Source: Riemerella anatipestifer
Lineage (GTDB): Bacteria > Bacteroidota > Bacteroidia > Flavobacteriales > Weeksellaceae
DNA: 64,000 bases
Assembly: GCF_009670965.2 (NCBI RefSeq)
Contig: NZ_CP073239.1
Coordinates: forward strand, 682,001-746,000
Direction of reading: 5' to 3'
Made by a program: the position numbers and the translations under genes. The notes under the pieces are model-generated. The model saw nothing but the letters and a program-made list of their open reading frames with translations, was not told where the DNA came from and did not search any database. Below are positions 45,756 to 55,250 of this stretch, in pieces (the first letter of the stretch is position 1; each line of letters begins with the position of its first letter).

Positions 45756-46964
45756 ATGAATAAACCCAATATAGTTATTATAGGAGGTGGAGCTTCGGGA
45801 TTTTTTTCTGCAGCTAATATAGACACCTCAAAATACGATGTCTGCATACTAGAACAAAATGCAGAGGTTTTACAGAAAGTAAAAATATCAGGAGGCGGAC
45901 GCTGTAATGTTACCCACGCTTGTTTTGATGCTAGAGATTTAGTTCAGTTTTACCCAAGAGGTCATAAGGAACTTAGAAGTGTTTTTAGTAAATTTCAACC
46001 TGGTGATACTATGGCTTGGTTTTCAGAACGAGGTATTTCGTTGAAGATTGAAAACGATAATAGAATCTTCCCAGAATCTAACCGCTCCCAAACTATTATC
46101 GATTGCCTACTTTCCTCTGTGAAAGAGAAAAATATTGAAATCCATACCAAAACTACAGTAAAATCTATCTCTAAGCAAGACCATCAATATCTTATTACTA
46201 CTAATGGAGAATCTTTCTTAGCAGATATTGTGATTTTCTGCACAGGTAGCTCTCCTAAAGCATTAAGGCTAATGGAAAGCTTAGGACATACTATTGTAAA
46301 GCCCGTCCCTTCTTTATTTACCTTTAATATCAAAGACGACTTACTAGAAGGACTTTCAGGCACTAGCTTCCCATCGGCAGAAGTGAGAATACCAGAACTA
46401 AAATCCAAAGAAGCAGGCGCTTTACTTATTACCCATTGGGGACTTAGTGGACCTGCCATTTTAAAATTATCCGCTTGGGAAGCTAGAAGATTAAATGACT
46501 TAAACTATAACTTTAGTATTGAAGTTAATTTCGTTGGAATTCTACCTAACGATGCCGAAACTCTCATCCAAGAATTTAAACAAAACCACCCAAAGAAAAC
46601 ATTAAGCCAAGGAAAACCTTTTGATATTACCAACCGTTTTTGGCAAAGCGTTTTAGCTATTTCTCGTATCAACTCTGAAAAACAATGGGCTCACCTCTCT
46701 GCAAAAGAAATACAAACTATCATAGAAAATCTCTGTAAAAAGAAGCTTTCCGTAACAGGCAAATCTACATTTAAAGAAGAATTTGTAACCGCTGGAGGTG
46801 TTTATCTAAAAGAAATTGATTTTAAAAATATGAAATCTAAAATACTTCCTAATTTCTATATTGCAGGGGAAGTTTTAGATATAGATGCCGTTACTGGAGG
46901 ATTCAACTTTCAGGCTTGTTGGAGCGAAGCATGGCTCATCGCACAAGACCTTAATTCAATATAA
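45756..46964 (+). CDS. BaiN/HI0933-family NAD(P)/FAD-dependent oxidoreductase
   Basis: A 402-residue flavoprotein. The FAD-binding GGGASGFFSA motif is at residues 10-19, followed by the family signature KISGGGRCNVTHA near 44-56, and a C-terminal YIAGEVLDIDAVTGGFNFQACWSEA block that closes the FAD site. Related proteins include BaiN-type reductases; the natural substrate of this one is not predictable. It follows the tonB gene by 41 bases and ends in a strong terminator. Confidence 0.85.
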   Translation: MNKPNIVIIGGGASGFFSAANIDTSKYDVCILEQNAEVLQKVKISGGGRCNVTHACFDARDLVQFYPRGHKELRSVFSKFQPGDTMAWFSERGISLKIENDNRIFPESNRSQTIIDCLLSSVKEKNIEIHTKTTVKSISKQDHQYLITTNGESFLADIVIFCTGSSPKALRLMESLGHTIVKPVPSLFTFNIKDDLLEGLSGTSFPSAEVRIPELKSKEAGALLITHWGLSGPAILKLSAWEARRLNDLNYNFSIEVNFVGILPNDAETLIQEFKQNHPKKTLSQGKPFDITNRFWQSVLAISRINSEKQWAHLSAKEIQTIIENLCKKKLSVTGKSTFKEEFVTAGGVYLKEIDFKNMKSKILPNFYIAGEVLDIDAVTGGFNFQACWSEAWLIAQDLNSI

Positions 46965-46968
46965 AACT

Positions 46969-47003
46969 AAAAGAACCGAGATGTATATTTTCTCGGTTCT
47001 TTT
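46969..47003. terminator. Bidirectional terminator between the flavoprotein and ccsA
   Basis: A perfect 13-bp stem (46969-46981 with 46991-47003) with a 9-base loop; A-rich to the left and T-rich to the right, so it works for both converging genes. Confidence 0.88.
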
Positions 47004-47025
47004 ATTATCATTCTGTTCAAAAATT

Positions 47026-47820
47026 TTATCCTGTATAAGTATGTACACTATTCTGTGCAGTTGGCAGGTAATTAACTCCAAACCAACATACCAACAATAA
47101 CAAGAATGCCACTATGATGATATAAAACGGCATTGTGCCTTCTTCATTTTTAAACTTAAATCTGTAGTGAATATACACCAAGTATCCTAACCAACTTATA
47201 AATGCCCAAGTTTCTTTAGGGTCCCAAGTCCAATAATGTCCCCATGCTTCCTTTGCCCATAATGCTCCAAACAGAAGTCCTAATGTTAAAAAGCTATAAC
47301 CTACATTTACCAACTGGTTCATCAGCTGTACCGTCTCCCCTACTTGCTCTTTTTTGTAGTAACGGTAAAGCCCAAAAACAGCCACTAATGTTGCCATACC
47401 AAACATTGCATAAGCAAATATATACACCACCACATGCGGAATAAACCAAACGCTATGTAAAGCAGGCATCAAAGTTTTATTGATGGTATCAGGGTTAAAA
47501 TAGGTAATCAGAGTAAAAACTCCTGCCATGACGATAGCATAGTGCAAAATCCATTTTTGTTTGTATAAAAAATACAATACCCAGCCTATTACCGAGATAA
47601 AAAAGGCATACCAAATTCTAGTTTCTGCCAAAGTACGCAAAGGCGGTCTCTCTAGGGTCATCCATAAATTGGAAATAAAATATCCTAAAACGATAATCCC
47701 CACCAAGTGAAGTCCTAATGCTAAATTAACCAATGGTTTCTTTTTGAAAAATAACAAAACCCCTGAGGTTACCCACAATATCAATAAAGAAAATACAATA
47801 TAACTAAATACACTCCACAT
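47026..47820 (-). CDS. ccsA: Cytochrome c biogenesis protein CcsA
   Basis: Half of the system II haem-lyase/export complex. The 264 residues are mostly membrane helices, with the haem-binding tryptophan-rich motif WGHYWTWDPKETWAFISW (near residues 190-207) and conserved His residues in the loops. It starts 3 bases after the resB stop, so the two genes are surely co-translated. It supplies haem attachment for the c-type cytochromes NrfA and NrfH encoded upstream. Confidence 0.92.
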   Translation of the reverse strand: MWSVFSYIVFSLLILWVTSGVLLFFKKKPLVNLALGLHLVGIIVLGYFISNLWMTLERPPLRTLAETRIWYAFFISVIGWVLYFLYKQKWILHYAIVMAGVFTLITYFNPDTINKTLMPALHSVWFIPHVVVYIFAYAMFGMATLVAVFGLYRYYKKEQVGETVQLMNQLVNVGYSFLTLGLLFGALWAKEAWGHYWTWDPKETWAFISWLGYLVYIHYRFKFKNEEGTMPFYIIIVAFLLLLVCWFGVNYLPTAQNSVHTYTG

Positions 47821-47822
47821 AA

Positions 47823-49049
47823 CTACTTACGATTTTGAAATAAAAAACTAATAGTACCCAACATAAGTATAAAAATACCTATATACACCAACGGTAACCA
47901 TGGGTCTAGCACCAATTCTAACACACTAATATCTGACCATCGCCCTAAGTTTTCGTTATAGCTCACTTGATAGATTTTCCAACCATTAACTTCTAGCGGC
48001 TGATTAACCAATATTTTACCTTCCTCTACTTTTGAGCTTTCTTTTTGGTAAATTAAAACATCGGATTGATATTTTTTAGACTCTGGTGGCGACATTACCA
48101 AAGTCCTATTTTCGCTTAATTTAATAGCTTTGGGTGGAAACATAAAGTTTCCACAAGAAATCCACTCTTCTTTTTGCTCCTGTGTTTTTTTATTTTTTAC
48201 AATAACTTTAGCCGCATTAGTTGCTCCCCACATTGGGTTTTTAGCGTAAGTGTTCTCTCTAACAATAACTGCATTTTGTATGTATTCTACCAGTTTCACC
48301 TCCCAATCTTCAAAAGTGTGTTTTGCCCCTACTTTTTCTAACATAAAGCCGTCTGGTTTAGACTTTGGTAAAGTTTCCCCCTTTTCATCTATAAGGAATA
48401 GCTTGTTAGGATAAATCTCCATCTCAAACTTCTTGAGTTCAAGTGCTAGTGGTAGCTCTACCACATGTCCATTCTCATCTACTGCTCTCCATTCGGGACG
48501 ACCATCTTGCAGAGTCATTTTAAGTTTCGTAAGGTCTCCCTGACCTAAAACTCCAGCAAATAAAGCTAACCATAACCCAAAATGATTGAGTAAAAAAGTA
48601 ATGTTTTTCGCTTGAAAAACCAAGGCTCTCTTGAGAATACTCAACCACAAATTGATCAATAGAATAAAGAAAATCAAGGCAAAATACCATGTAGTCGTAA
48701 TCTGATTAACCCCCAACTTGTTAAGTGTATTATAATAAGTAGATTCTGGAGCCACATTAAATACGCCCAAACCTATACTCAAAAAGCCTAAAACAATGGT
48801 AGTTACAATAGCAAACGGTGAGCTATCTAGCAAACTAATGATTTTCTTCTGCTTGAAGAAATAAAAAATAAGCGTCCATACCAATACAAAGCCTACCCCA
48901 GCCCCTATATTATACGGAAACGAAACATACTGCTTAGGAATATTTCCTAAAAAATACTGGAGAAGAACTCCCAGCACCAACAACCCTAAATTGATAATTA
49001 AGGCATCTCTAAACTGAGTTCTACTAGTTAATGTATTTTCAAATTTCAT
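47823..49049 (-). CDS. ResB/CcsB-type cytochrome c biogenesis protein
   Basis: Partner of CcsA in cytochrome c maturation. The 408 residues contain four membrane segments (about 15-37, 48-68, 78-100 and 375-400) and a large periplasmic domain (about 190-365), the ResB layout. It lies directly ahead of ccsA and after nrfA, past a terminator, so it may have its own promoter or be read through. Confidence 0.85.
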   Translation of the reverse strand: MKFENTLTSRTQFRDALIINLGLLVLGVLLQYFLGNIPKQYVSFPYNIGAGVGFVLVWTLIFYFFKQKKIISLLDSSPFAIVTTIVLGFLSIGLGVFNVAPESTYYNTLNKLGVNQITTTWYFALIFFILLINLWLSILKRALVFQAKNITFLLNHFGLWLALFAGVLGQGDLTKLKMTLQDGRPEWRAVDENGHVVELPLALELKKFEMEIYPNKLFLIDEKGETLPKSKPDGFMLEKVGAKHTFEDWEVKLVEYIQNAVIVRENTYAKNPMWGATNAAKVIVKNKKTQEQKEEWISCGNFMFPPKAIKLSENRTLVMSPPESKKYQSDVLIYQKESSKVEEGKILVNQPLEVNGWKIYQVSYNENLGRWSDISVLELVLDPWLPLVYIGIFILMLGTISFLFQNRK

Positions 49050-49075
49050 ATCAATTCTATCTATTTCATAAACAT

Positions 49076-49110
49076 AAAAACTCCCACAACTTCAACTAGA
49101 AATGTGGGAG
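49076..49110 (-). terminator. Terminator after nrfA
   Basis: An 8-bp GC-rich stem (49081-49088 with 49103-49110) followed on the minus strand by TTTTT. It lies 17 bases after the nrfA stop and precedes resB. Confidence 0.8.
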
Positions 49111-49126
49111 CTTAATATTATTAGTC

Positions 49127-50593
49127 TTATTTATCTTTTACCAGAACTCCCTTAGCTTTTGCTTTCTTCAACCATTCTGGAACTACGGTTTTCATAAACT
49201 GTGCTTTAGCACCTGACTCTTTAGGTATATCTAAACCAATGAATTTTTGTGCTTTAGCTTTAGTACTTACATCTGGCATTACAAACTTACCACTAAGGTT
49301 TTTCTTGTTAGCAATATCATTCATCTTCGCTTCAGCTTGTACTGCTAAGTAAAGACCATCTCCCAAAATACGCTGAGATTCTAGTGGTGCATGGAACGCC
49401 GCTCCGTGTGATGCAGTAATGAAATCCCATCTCCATTGTGATTTTCTGATAAGGTCTAAAACAGGTTTCATCTCTTGCTCTGTAGCATTATTATCCCAAA
49501 GGAATTTAGCCATTAGGTGAACTTTTGCTAACTGCTTTTCTAATCTATTTCTAAGTTGGAATACCATATCTTGTCTTTCGTACACATTCTGAGCAAGAGT
49601 AGTTTCAGACTCTCTATGACAAACCTGACAAGTATTATTGATATTAGCCAATGGGCTAGAAATATGGTGGTCTGTATATTTAACTCCTCCTTCTGACTTA
49701 TATGGCATGTGGCAATCCGCACAAGATACTCCTCTCTGAGCATGGATACCTAAATTATAAACCTCAAAATCTGGGTGCTGAGCTTTTAGAATAGGTGCTT
49801 TACTCAACTTATGTACAAAGTCTACATGTTTTGCATTATCATAATACTCCTCCATATTTTCTAGGGACATACCTTTATCCCAAGGGAAAGTAAGGTATTT
49901 ATTATCTCCTTTAAAGTAATACTCCACATGGCACTGTGCACAGACTAAAGAACGCATCTCTTGGTGTGTTGCCTTCTTAATATCTTTACCCATTCTTTGA
50001 TAAGCCTCTACCAATGCAGGACGAGTAATAGTTAAATTCATAGTCTTAGGGTCGTGGCAGTCCGCACAACCGATAGGGTTTACCACATCGCTTCCAAGTT
50101 GAGACCACTTAGCTTTATAGAAGTTTTCTACTCCCATTTGGTTCATCATTCTAGGCACATCAGGGCTTTTACAAGTCCAACAAGTACCTGGTTGCACATC
50201 TGGGTGATTAGCATCAGGAGCACCTGTTCTTAGAGTACCCACCACATCTTTCACTGAATAGAAGTGACCTCTAGGTGCTTTATAATCTTTTGCAAAAGCA
50301 TATCCCGCCCAAAGGATTACCATTTCTGGTCTTTCTTCTAGCAAGTCATCATCGTTACTACTCATATGTTTAGATCTAAAAGTAGTGTCTGCTGTTTTTG
50401 CCCAAGATTCATACTCACGAGGGTAAGCATCTCCCCAAATTTCATTTCTAGACTCAAAATCTTTAATATTATTATTAGCTTTAGAAAGATGCATAGACTC
50501 TGCCTTTCTCTGCATAATAGAATTAGCAAGCATCCCCAAACCAAAAATAACCACTCCTAAAATTCCTACAATTAACCAACTCTTGCGTTTCAT
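49127..50593 (-). CDS. nrfA: Ammonia-forming cytochrome c nitrite reductase NrfA
   Basis: Periplasmic pentahaem enzyme that reduces nitrite to ammonium with six electrons. The 488 residues have an N-terminal membrane anchor or signal (residues 5-28), the active-site haem CWTCK motif near 138, and four CxxCH motifs near residues 177, 218, 291 and 321, so five haems as in NrfA. The Lys-ligated haem is the diagnostic feature. Its electron donor NrfH is encoded directly upstream (22-base gap). Confidence 0.96.
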   Translation of the reverse strand: MKRKSWLIVGILGVVIFGLGMLANSIMQRKAESMHLSKANNNIKDFESRNEIWGDAYPREYESWAKTADTTFRSKHMSSNDDDLLEERPEMVILWAGYAFAKDYKAPRGHFYSVKDVVGTLRTGAPDANHPDVQPGTCWTCKSPDVPRMMNQMGVENFYKAKWSQLGSDVVNPIGCADCHDPKTMNLTITRPALVEAYQRMGKDIKKATHQEMRSLVCAQCHVEYYFKGDNKYLTFPWDKGMSLENMEEYYDNAKHVDFVHKLSKAPILKAQHPDFEVYNLGIHAQRGVSCADCHMPYKSEGGVKYTDHHISSPLANINNTCQVCHRESETTLAQNVYERQDMVFQLRNRLEKQLAKVHLMAKFLWDNNATEQEMKPVLDLIRKSQWRWDFITASHGAAFHAPLESQRILGDGLYLAVQAEAKMNDIANKKNLSGKFVMPDVSTKAKAQKFIGLDIPKESGAKAQFMKTVVPEWLKKAKAKGVLVKDK

Positions 50594-50615
50594 AACTTTA
50601 TGTATTATTATTTTT

Positions 50616-51221
50616 CTACTTGTTTGCTTTTTCTTTTGTCATTTTATTAAGCCACTCAGGCACTGGAGTTTCTGCCAAAGGCACTCTAGCATGAGGTGCA
50701 GAATTAAGCCCTCTTACATTACCATGCGGCACATCTCTATGGCATTCCCAACATAGTTTACCTTCGTCTTTATGAGCCATACTTGCTGTTACAGAAGCCG
50801 TACCCACCACACTATTCAAATCATTATGACAACGGATACAATTCTCCTGAACTACTGTTTCCCCTGGTTTTCTGATTTTAATCACTTGAGGTTCCATTCT
50901 TAGAGAATACATACTGGCATGTCTCATACCGTCCATCGCTTTAAAATAGTACTTTCTGAAGACATTGTCGTGAGGCACATGACAATCATTACAATTAGTT
51001 ACCCTACCATGAGAAGAGTGAAACCATGTAGAGTACTCCGGAGCCATAATATGGCAGTTTACACAGGCTTTAGGATCATCTGAAAGGTAAGAGTACGCTT
51101 TAGAAATGTAAAACACATACATAAATAACCCAAGTGCTACTCCTAATAGTACAGGAAATAACCATCTTTCCTTCCGTCTATTTGTTTTAGACTTACCTTC
51201 ATAGTTTTCTCTCTTCATCAT
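50616..51221 (-). CDS. nrfH: NrfH-type tetrahaem quinol dehydrogenase
   Basis: Membrane-anchored NapC/NirT-family cytochrome that passes electrons from menaquinol to NrfA. The 201 residues show a basic start, one membrane helix (residues 22-44) and four CxxCH motifs near residues 53, 76, 128 and 157. It heads the nrfHA operon. A TACCTTTG -7 box lies at plus 51254-51247, 25 bases upstream. Confidence 0.93.
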   Translation of the reverse strand: MMKRENYEGKSKTNRRKERWLFPVLLGVALGLFMYVFYISKAYSYLSDDPKACVNCHIMAPEYSTWFHSSHGRVTNCNDCHVPHDNVFRKYYFKAMDGMRHASMYSLRMEPQVIKIRKPGETVVQENCIRCHNDLNSVVGTASVTASMAHKDEGKLCWECHRDVPHGNVRGLNSAPHARVPLAETPVPEWLNKMTKEKANK

Positions 51222-51342
51222 AGGGGTCTATTTTTAAATTACTAGACAAAGGTAAATAGTATTAAATATTTCTTCCTAATAAAACCACCTAATAATTATC
51301 ATATTTTTAAAAATTAACCTTAATTAAATAATAAATATTAAC

Positions 51343-51369
51343 TGATAAATATCATTATGACAAATATCA
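51343..51369. promoter_or_regulatory. Two adjacent FNR/CRP-like operator sites
   Basis: TGATAAATATCA (51343-51354) and TGACAAATATCA (51358-51369) match the TGAT-N4-ATCA core of FNR/CRP-family sites, perfectly and with one change, with centres 15 bases apart. They lie in the 227-base gap between nrfH and the divergent porin gene, about 90-110 bases upstream of the nrfH -7 box and about 50-70 bases upstream of a TAATTTTG box (51405-51412) for the porin. Oxygen- or nitrite-responsive control is an inference from the neighbours. Confidence 0.5.
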
Positions 51370-51448
51370 CAACAAAATACACTTATTAGAAACTGATTTG
51401 ATACTAATTTTGTCTAGCATTTGAATTATTAACTTAATAATAAATATT

Positions 51449-52771
51449 ATGAAAACTTATTATTTACCTTTATTGAGTATTTTTCTATTATCTCATTCTC
51501 AAATATCAGCTCAGGATTCTTCAAACAAAGACAATACTTTCGACATGTCCTTGCAAATTCGTCCAAGAACCGAGTACAGAAACGGAGCCTACACTCCATT
51601 AAACCAAGGTGAGCAGAATGCTTTTCTCACACACAACAGAACAAGACTGAGCATGAATTACTCTAACAAAGACTTATTAAAGGTAAAATTCTCAGTACAA
51701 AACATCAATATTTGGGGGCAAGCTAACCAAGTACAGACCGTTGACCCAACAGGAGGAATGTCTATCTACGAAGCATATGCAGACTTAAAGTTATCCGAAA
51801 ATCTAAGAACTAGAGTAGGACGCCAAATGATAGCTCTAGATGATGATAGAATTTTCGGAAGCCTTGACTGGCACCCTGCAGGAAGAAGCCACGACGCTTT
51901 AGCCATAGAATGGAATAAAAACAACACCAGCGTTATTACTTATGCCGCTTTTAACCAGAATTACAAAAACAACAACCTTAATGTAAATAATCCAATAGGT
52001 CAATTTTTTACCCCTACAGATGCGCAGCCGTACCAGCACCTTCAGTTGATTCATTTTAAACATCAACTATCCAAAACTTCTTATTTTTCAATATTATTGA
52101 ATAACCTAGGCTACCGAAACGATTTATTACCTGATACCAAAACACATAACTTACAAACTTTTGGTATGAATTATTTTGGTAAGAAAAACGCTTGGAACGG
52201 ACATTTCTCATCTTATTATCAAATGGGAAAAAACGCTCAGGGCATTAAAAAATCTGCCTATTTACTTTCTGGTTCATTAGGTTATCAAGTTGCAAAACCT
52301 CTCAATCTCAGCATTGGAGCAGATTATCTCTCTGGTGATGACACCAACAAAACCGATAACATTTCTAACTCATTCGACCCACTTTACGGAACTCACCATA
52401 AATTCTATGGTTTCATGGATTATTTTTATGTAGGGAACGCTCATAAAAATGTAGGATTGTTAGACACTCATGTTAAGCTATCTGCAAAGGTTAGCCCATC
52501 ACTAAACCTAGGCTTAAATACTCATTTATTCTATTCTGGAGCTGACATTTACAATAATGATAAAAAGCTATCCTCTTATCTCGGTAACGAATGGGATTTC
52601 ACTTTTGGATATAATGTAATGCCTAATGTAAGTGTTGTAGGAGGCTATTCTTTCTTCCTAAACACAGAATCATTGAGATATCTTAAAAATAAAAACACAG
52701 CCAACTCTTATCAAGATTGGTTCTGGGTAAGTCTAAATGTAAACCCTCAGATTTTAAAAGCTAAATTTTAA
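51449..52771 (+). CDS. Alginate-export-family outer-membrane porin
   Basis: A 440-residue barrel protein with a signal peptide (MKTYYLPLLSIFLLSHSQISAQ). The mature start MSLQIRPRTEYRNGAYTPL and the blocks RTRVGRQMIALDDDRIFG and WHPAGRSHDALAIEW match the alginate_exp family, members of which export or diffuse anions. Placed divergently from nrfHA, it could serve nitrite or nitrate entry, but this is inference. A terminator follows. Confidence 0.75.
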   Translation: MKTYYLPLLSIFLLSHSQISAQDSSNKDNTFDMSLQIRPRTEYRNGAYTPLNQGEQNAFLTHNRTRLSMNYSNKDLLKVKFSVQNINIWGQANQVQTVDPTGGMSIYEAYADLKLSENLRTRVGRQMIALDDDRIFGSLDWHPAGRSHDALAIEWNKNNTSVITYAAFNQNYKNNNLNVNNPIGQFFTPTDAQPYQHLQLIHFKHQLSKTSYFSILLNNLGYRNDLLPDTKTHNLQTFGMNYFGKKNAWNGHFSSYYQMGKNAQGIKKSAYLLSGSLGYQVAKPLNLSIGADYLSGDDTNKTDNISNSFDPLYGTHHKFYGFMDYFYVGNAHKNVGLLDTHVKLSAKVSPSLNLGLNTHLFYSGADIYNNDKKLSSYLGNEWDFTFGYNVMPNVSVVGGYSFFLNTESLRYLKNKNTANSYQDWFWVSLNVNPQILKAKF

Positions 52772-52798
52772 GTCAAAATAAAACTTAATACAATCCAT

Positions 52799-52832
52799 AA
52801 AAAAGGAGACCTAATGTTAGGTCTCCTTTTAT
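52799..52832 (+). terminator. Terminator after the alginate-export-type porin gene
   Basis: A perfect stem of 14 bp (52800-52813 with 52816-52829) with very short loop, flanked by A and T runs. It lies 28 bases after the stop codon. Confidence 0.85.
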
Positions 52833-52996
52833 TTTACTTAAAATGATTTTACATCTTATTTCTTAATAAATTTAGAAGAATGTTTATACTAAAATACTAT
52901 TCTTAACACATTATCTAATTAATGTCATATTTTATCTTTAAAAATAAGTTTCACACAAAATATTTATCATCATTTTTGTCTATTTTTGCCATATAA

Positions 52997-54661
52997 ATGA
53001 ACTCACTAAAAACACTCAACCCTTATTTTTGGAAACACAAGAAACTTCTTTCTTGGGGGATTTTTTTCATTATAGCAAGTAACTTCTTTGCCATCTACCA
53101 AATTCAGTTTATAGGCAAAACCGTGGATATTATTCAAGAGGTTATATCCCAAAAAGACACCACGCAAGAGATTCTTTTTCGCACACTTTTAATTAACGGA
53201 AGTATTATCATAGGAGCCTCTGTACTGTCTGGCATTTTTAGATTTATGATGAGACAAACCATTATTGTGGCATCTAGAAAAATAGAATATGAACTAAAAA
53301 ATAATATCTACCGACAGTACGAAAAATTATCCTTAACTCAATACAAATCTACCACTATAGGAGATTTGCTTAATCGACTAAGTGAAGATGTCGTTGCAGT
53401 AAGAATGTATCTAGGTCCTGGGATTATGTATGTCATCAACCTAGTGATACTACTCATTATCACAAGTGTATATATGTTCCAAACCAATCTACAAATGACT
53501 CTTTGGACTCTTCTTCCCTTACCTATACTTTCATTCACTATTTACAAAGTAAGCTCTATTATCAATAAAAAGTCCAAAATCATGCAGAAAAGCCAATCCG
53601 CTATTTCTACATTTGTACAGGACAGCTTTTCTGGCATTAGAGTAATAAAGTTTTTCAATAAGGAAAAGTACATTCAACAGAATTACAACACTAAGGTAAA
53701 ACACTATCAAGAAAAAGCATTAGACCTCGCCAAAACAGAAGCCTATTTTTTCACGATAATATTACTAGTCATTGGTTTACTCAATATTATTATACTATAC
53801 ATTGGGGGACAAAAATACATAAAAGGAGAAATGAGCATAGGTGCTATTGCAGATTTCTTTATGTATATCAATATCCTTATATGGCCTTTTTCCATGGTAG
53901 GCTGGGTAACCTCAGTAAACCAAAGAGCTGCAGCCTCCATGCAAAGGCTTAATGAGTTTCTTGACAAAAAATCCGAAATTACTAACAAAAATAAAAACCA
54001 TTATAGCATAAAAGGAGATATAGAATTTCGTAATGTGAGTTACACATACCCTAATACAGGCATTAAAGCACTAAATAATATTAGCTTTAAAATAAAAGCA
54101 GGAGAATCTCTTGCTATTATGGGGAAAACAGGCACCGGAAAATCCACCATAGCTCTTCTTCTTTGCCGATTGATAGACCCAGACGAAGGAGATATTTTCA
54201 TAGATGATATCAATTTAAAAGAACACAATCTAGAGGTTTACAGAAATGCTTTAGGCTACATTCCACAAGAAAGTTATTTATTTTCTGACACCATCGAGAA
54301 CAATATAGGCTTCGCCATAGACAATCCCAACATAGAAACCATTGAGGAATACGCTAAAAAAGCGGATATTCATAAAAACATTATTGAATTTAAAGACCAA
54401 TATCAAACCATGGTAGGAGAAAGAGGCGTAATGCTATCTGGAGGACAAAAGCAAAGAATTTGCATCGCTAGAGCTCTTATAAAGAAGCCCACCATACTTA
54501 TATTTGATGATAGTCTTTCTGCACTAGACACAGAAACTGAAGAAAACATTCTAAAAAATCTAGAAACCCTAGAAACGGAGTGCACCAGAATCATTATCAC
54601 CCATCGTACATCTAGTGCTAAAAATGCACATCATACATTACATCTTTCCCCGAGCAACTAA
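52997..54661 (+). CDS. ABC exporter, fused permease and ATPase
   Basis: A 554-residue type IV exporter half-transporter. Six membrane helices lie in residues 18-300 and the nucleotide-binding domain in 340-554, with Walker A GKTGTGKST near 375, signature LSGGQKQR near 479, Walker B ILIFDDSLSALD near 500 and the H-loop in ITHRTS. It lacks an N-terminal peptidase domain. Length is slightly shorter than the usual 580. The substrate (drug, lipid or peptide) is not readable. A TATTTTTG box at 52981-52988 ends 8 bases before the ATG, so the transcript would be nearly leaderless. Confidence 0.85.
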   Translation: MNSLKTLNPYFWKHKKLLSWGIFFIIASNFFAIYQIQFIGKTVDIIQEVISQKDTTQEILFRTLLINGSIIIGASVLSGIFRFMMRQTIIVASRKIEYELKNNIYRQYEKLSLTQYKSTTIGDLLNRLSEDVVAVRMYLGPGIMYVINLVILLIITSVYMFQTNLQMTLWTLLPLPILSFTIYKVSSIINKKSKIMQKSQSAISTFVQDSFSGIRVIKFFNKEKYIQQNYNTKVKHYQEKALDLAKTEAYFFTIILLVIGLLNIIILYIGGQKYIKGEMSIGAIADFFMYINILIWPFSMVGWVTSVNQRAAASMQRLNEFLDKKSEITNKNKNHYSIKGDIEFRNVSYTYPNTGIKALNNISFKIKAGESLAIMGKTGTGKSTIALLLCRLIDPDEGDIFIDDINLKEHNLEVYRNALGYIPQESYLFSDTIENNIGFAIDNPNIETIEEYAKKADIHKNIIEFKDQYQTMVGERGVMLSGGQKQRICIARALIKKPTILIFDDSLSALDTETEENILKNLETLETECTRIIITHRTSSAKNAHHTLHLSPSN

Positions 54662-54791
54662 TTTTCAATATCTTATACTACTTTTTAGCACTCTCAAAAA
54701 AGAGAAAAAACTTTATAAAAGTAAATACGAAAACACATAAAATACTGATTAACAAAAAGTAAAGCATAAAATTAAAGTTTTTAAATAATCC

Positions 54792-54822
54792 TTTGATGAT
54801 TAGCAGATTTATTTTATATTTG
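54792..54822 (+). promoter_or_regulatory. Promoter of the DUF3276 gene
   Basis: TTTG (54792-54795) and TATATTTG (54815-54822) are separated by exactly 19 bases, a full match to the Bacteroidota consensus. The predicted start is near 54827, about 25 bases before the ATG. Confidence 0.82.
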
Positions 54823-54851
54823 TTACCTAAGATTTCTAAAAAATAGATGAA

Positions 54852-55190
54852 ATGAGTGATTACAAGGAAAAACGAAATGAAAATGAAATTTTCACTAGAG
54901 TGTTAAAAGCAGGAAGAAGAACCTATTTCTTTGATGTTCGTGAGACTAAAGCTGGAGACTATTATCTTACCATTACCGAAAGTAAGAAACACTTCCAAGA
55001 CGGAGGCGAAGCTACATTCGAAAAGCATAAGATTTACCTTTACAAAGAGGATTTCAAAAACTTTTCTGAGATGTTTAATGAAGCGTCAGAGTTTATTATT
55101 AGTGAAAAAGGAGAGGATGTAATCTCTGAAAAACACGATAAAGATTTCAAAGGAAGAAATTACACCTTAGATACCCACGAGGAGATTTAA
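54852..55190 (+). CDS. DUF3276 (Pur-alpha-like) nucleic-acid-binding protein
   Basis: A 112-residue protein of the DUF3276 family, structurally related to the Pur-alpha repeat. Visible blocks are IFTRVLKAGRRTYFFDVRET, DYYLTITESKK, FEKHKIYLYKEDFKNFSEMF and the DFKGRNYTLDT tail. Pur-alpha domains bind single-stranded nucleic acid; the role in bacteria is open. It is almost confined to Bacteroidota and has its own strong promoter and terminator. Confidence 0.85.
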   Translation: MSDYKEKRNENEIFTRVLKAGRRTYFFDVRETKAGDYYLTITESKKHFQDGGEATFEKHKIYLYKEDFKNFSEMFNEASEFIISEKGEDVISEKHDKDFKGRNYTLDTHEEI

Positions 55191-55212
55191 AAACATAAAC
55201 TTCATAAAAATA

Positions 55213-55246
55213 AAAAAAACATCTACATTGTGTAGATGTTTTTTTG
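55213..55246 (+). terminator. Terminator after the DUF3276 gene
   Basis: A 12-bp stem including A-T ends (55216-55227 with 55231-55242) with a TTG loop, then a T run. It lies 26 bases after the stop codon and just before the 3' end of the convergent tRNA-His gene. Confidence 0.87.
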
Positions 55247-55250
55247 TTAG

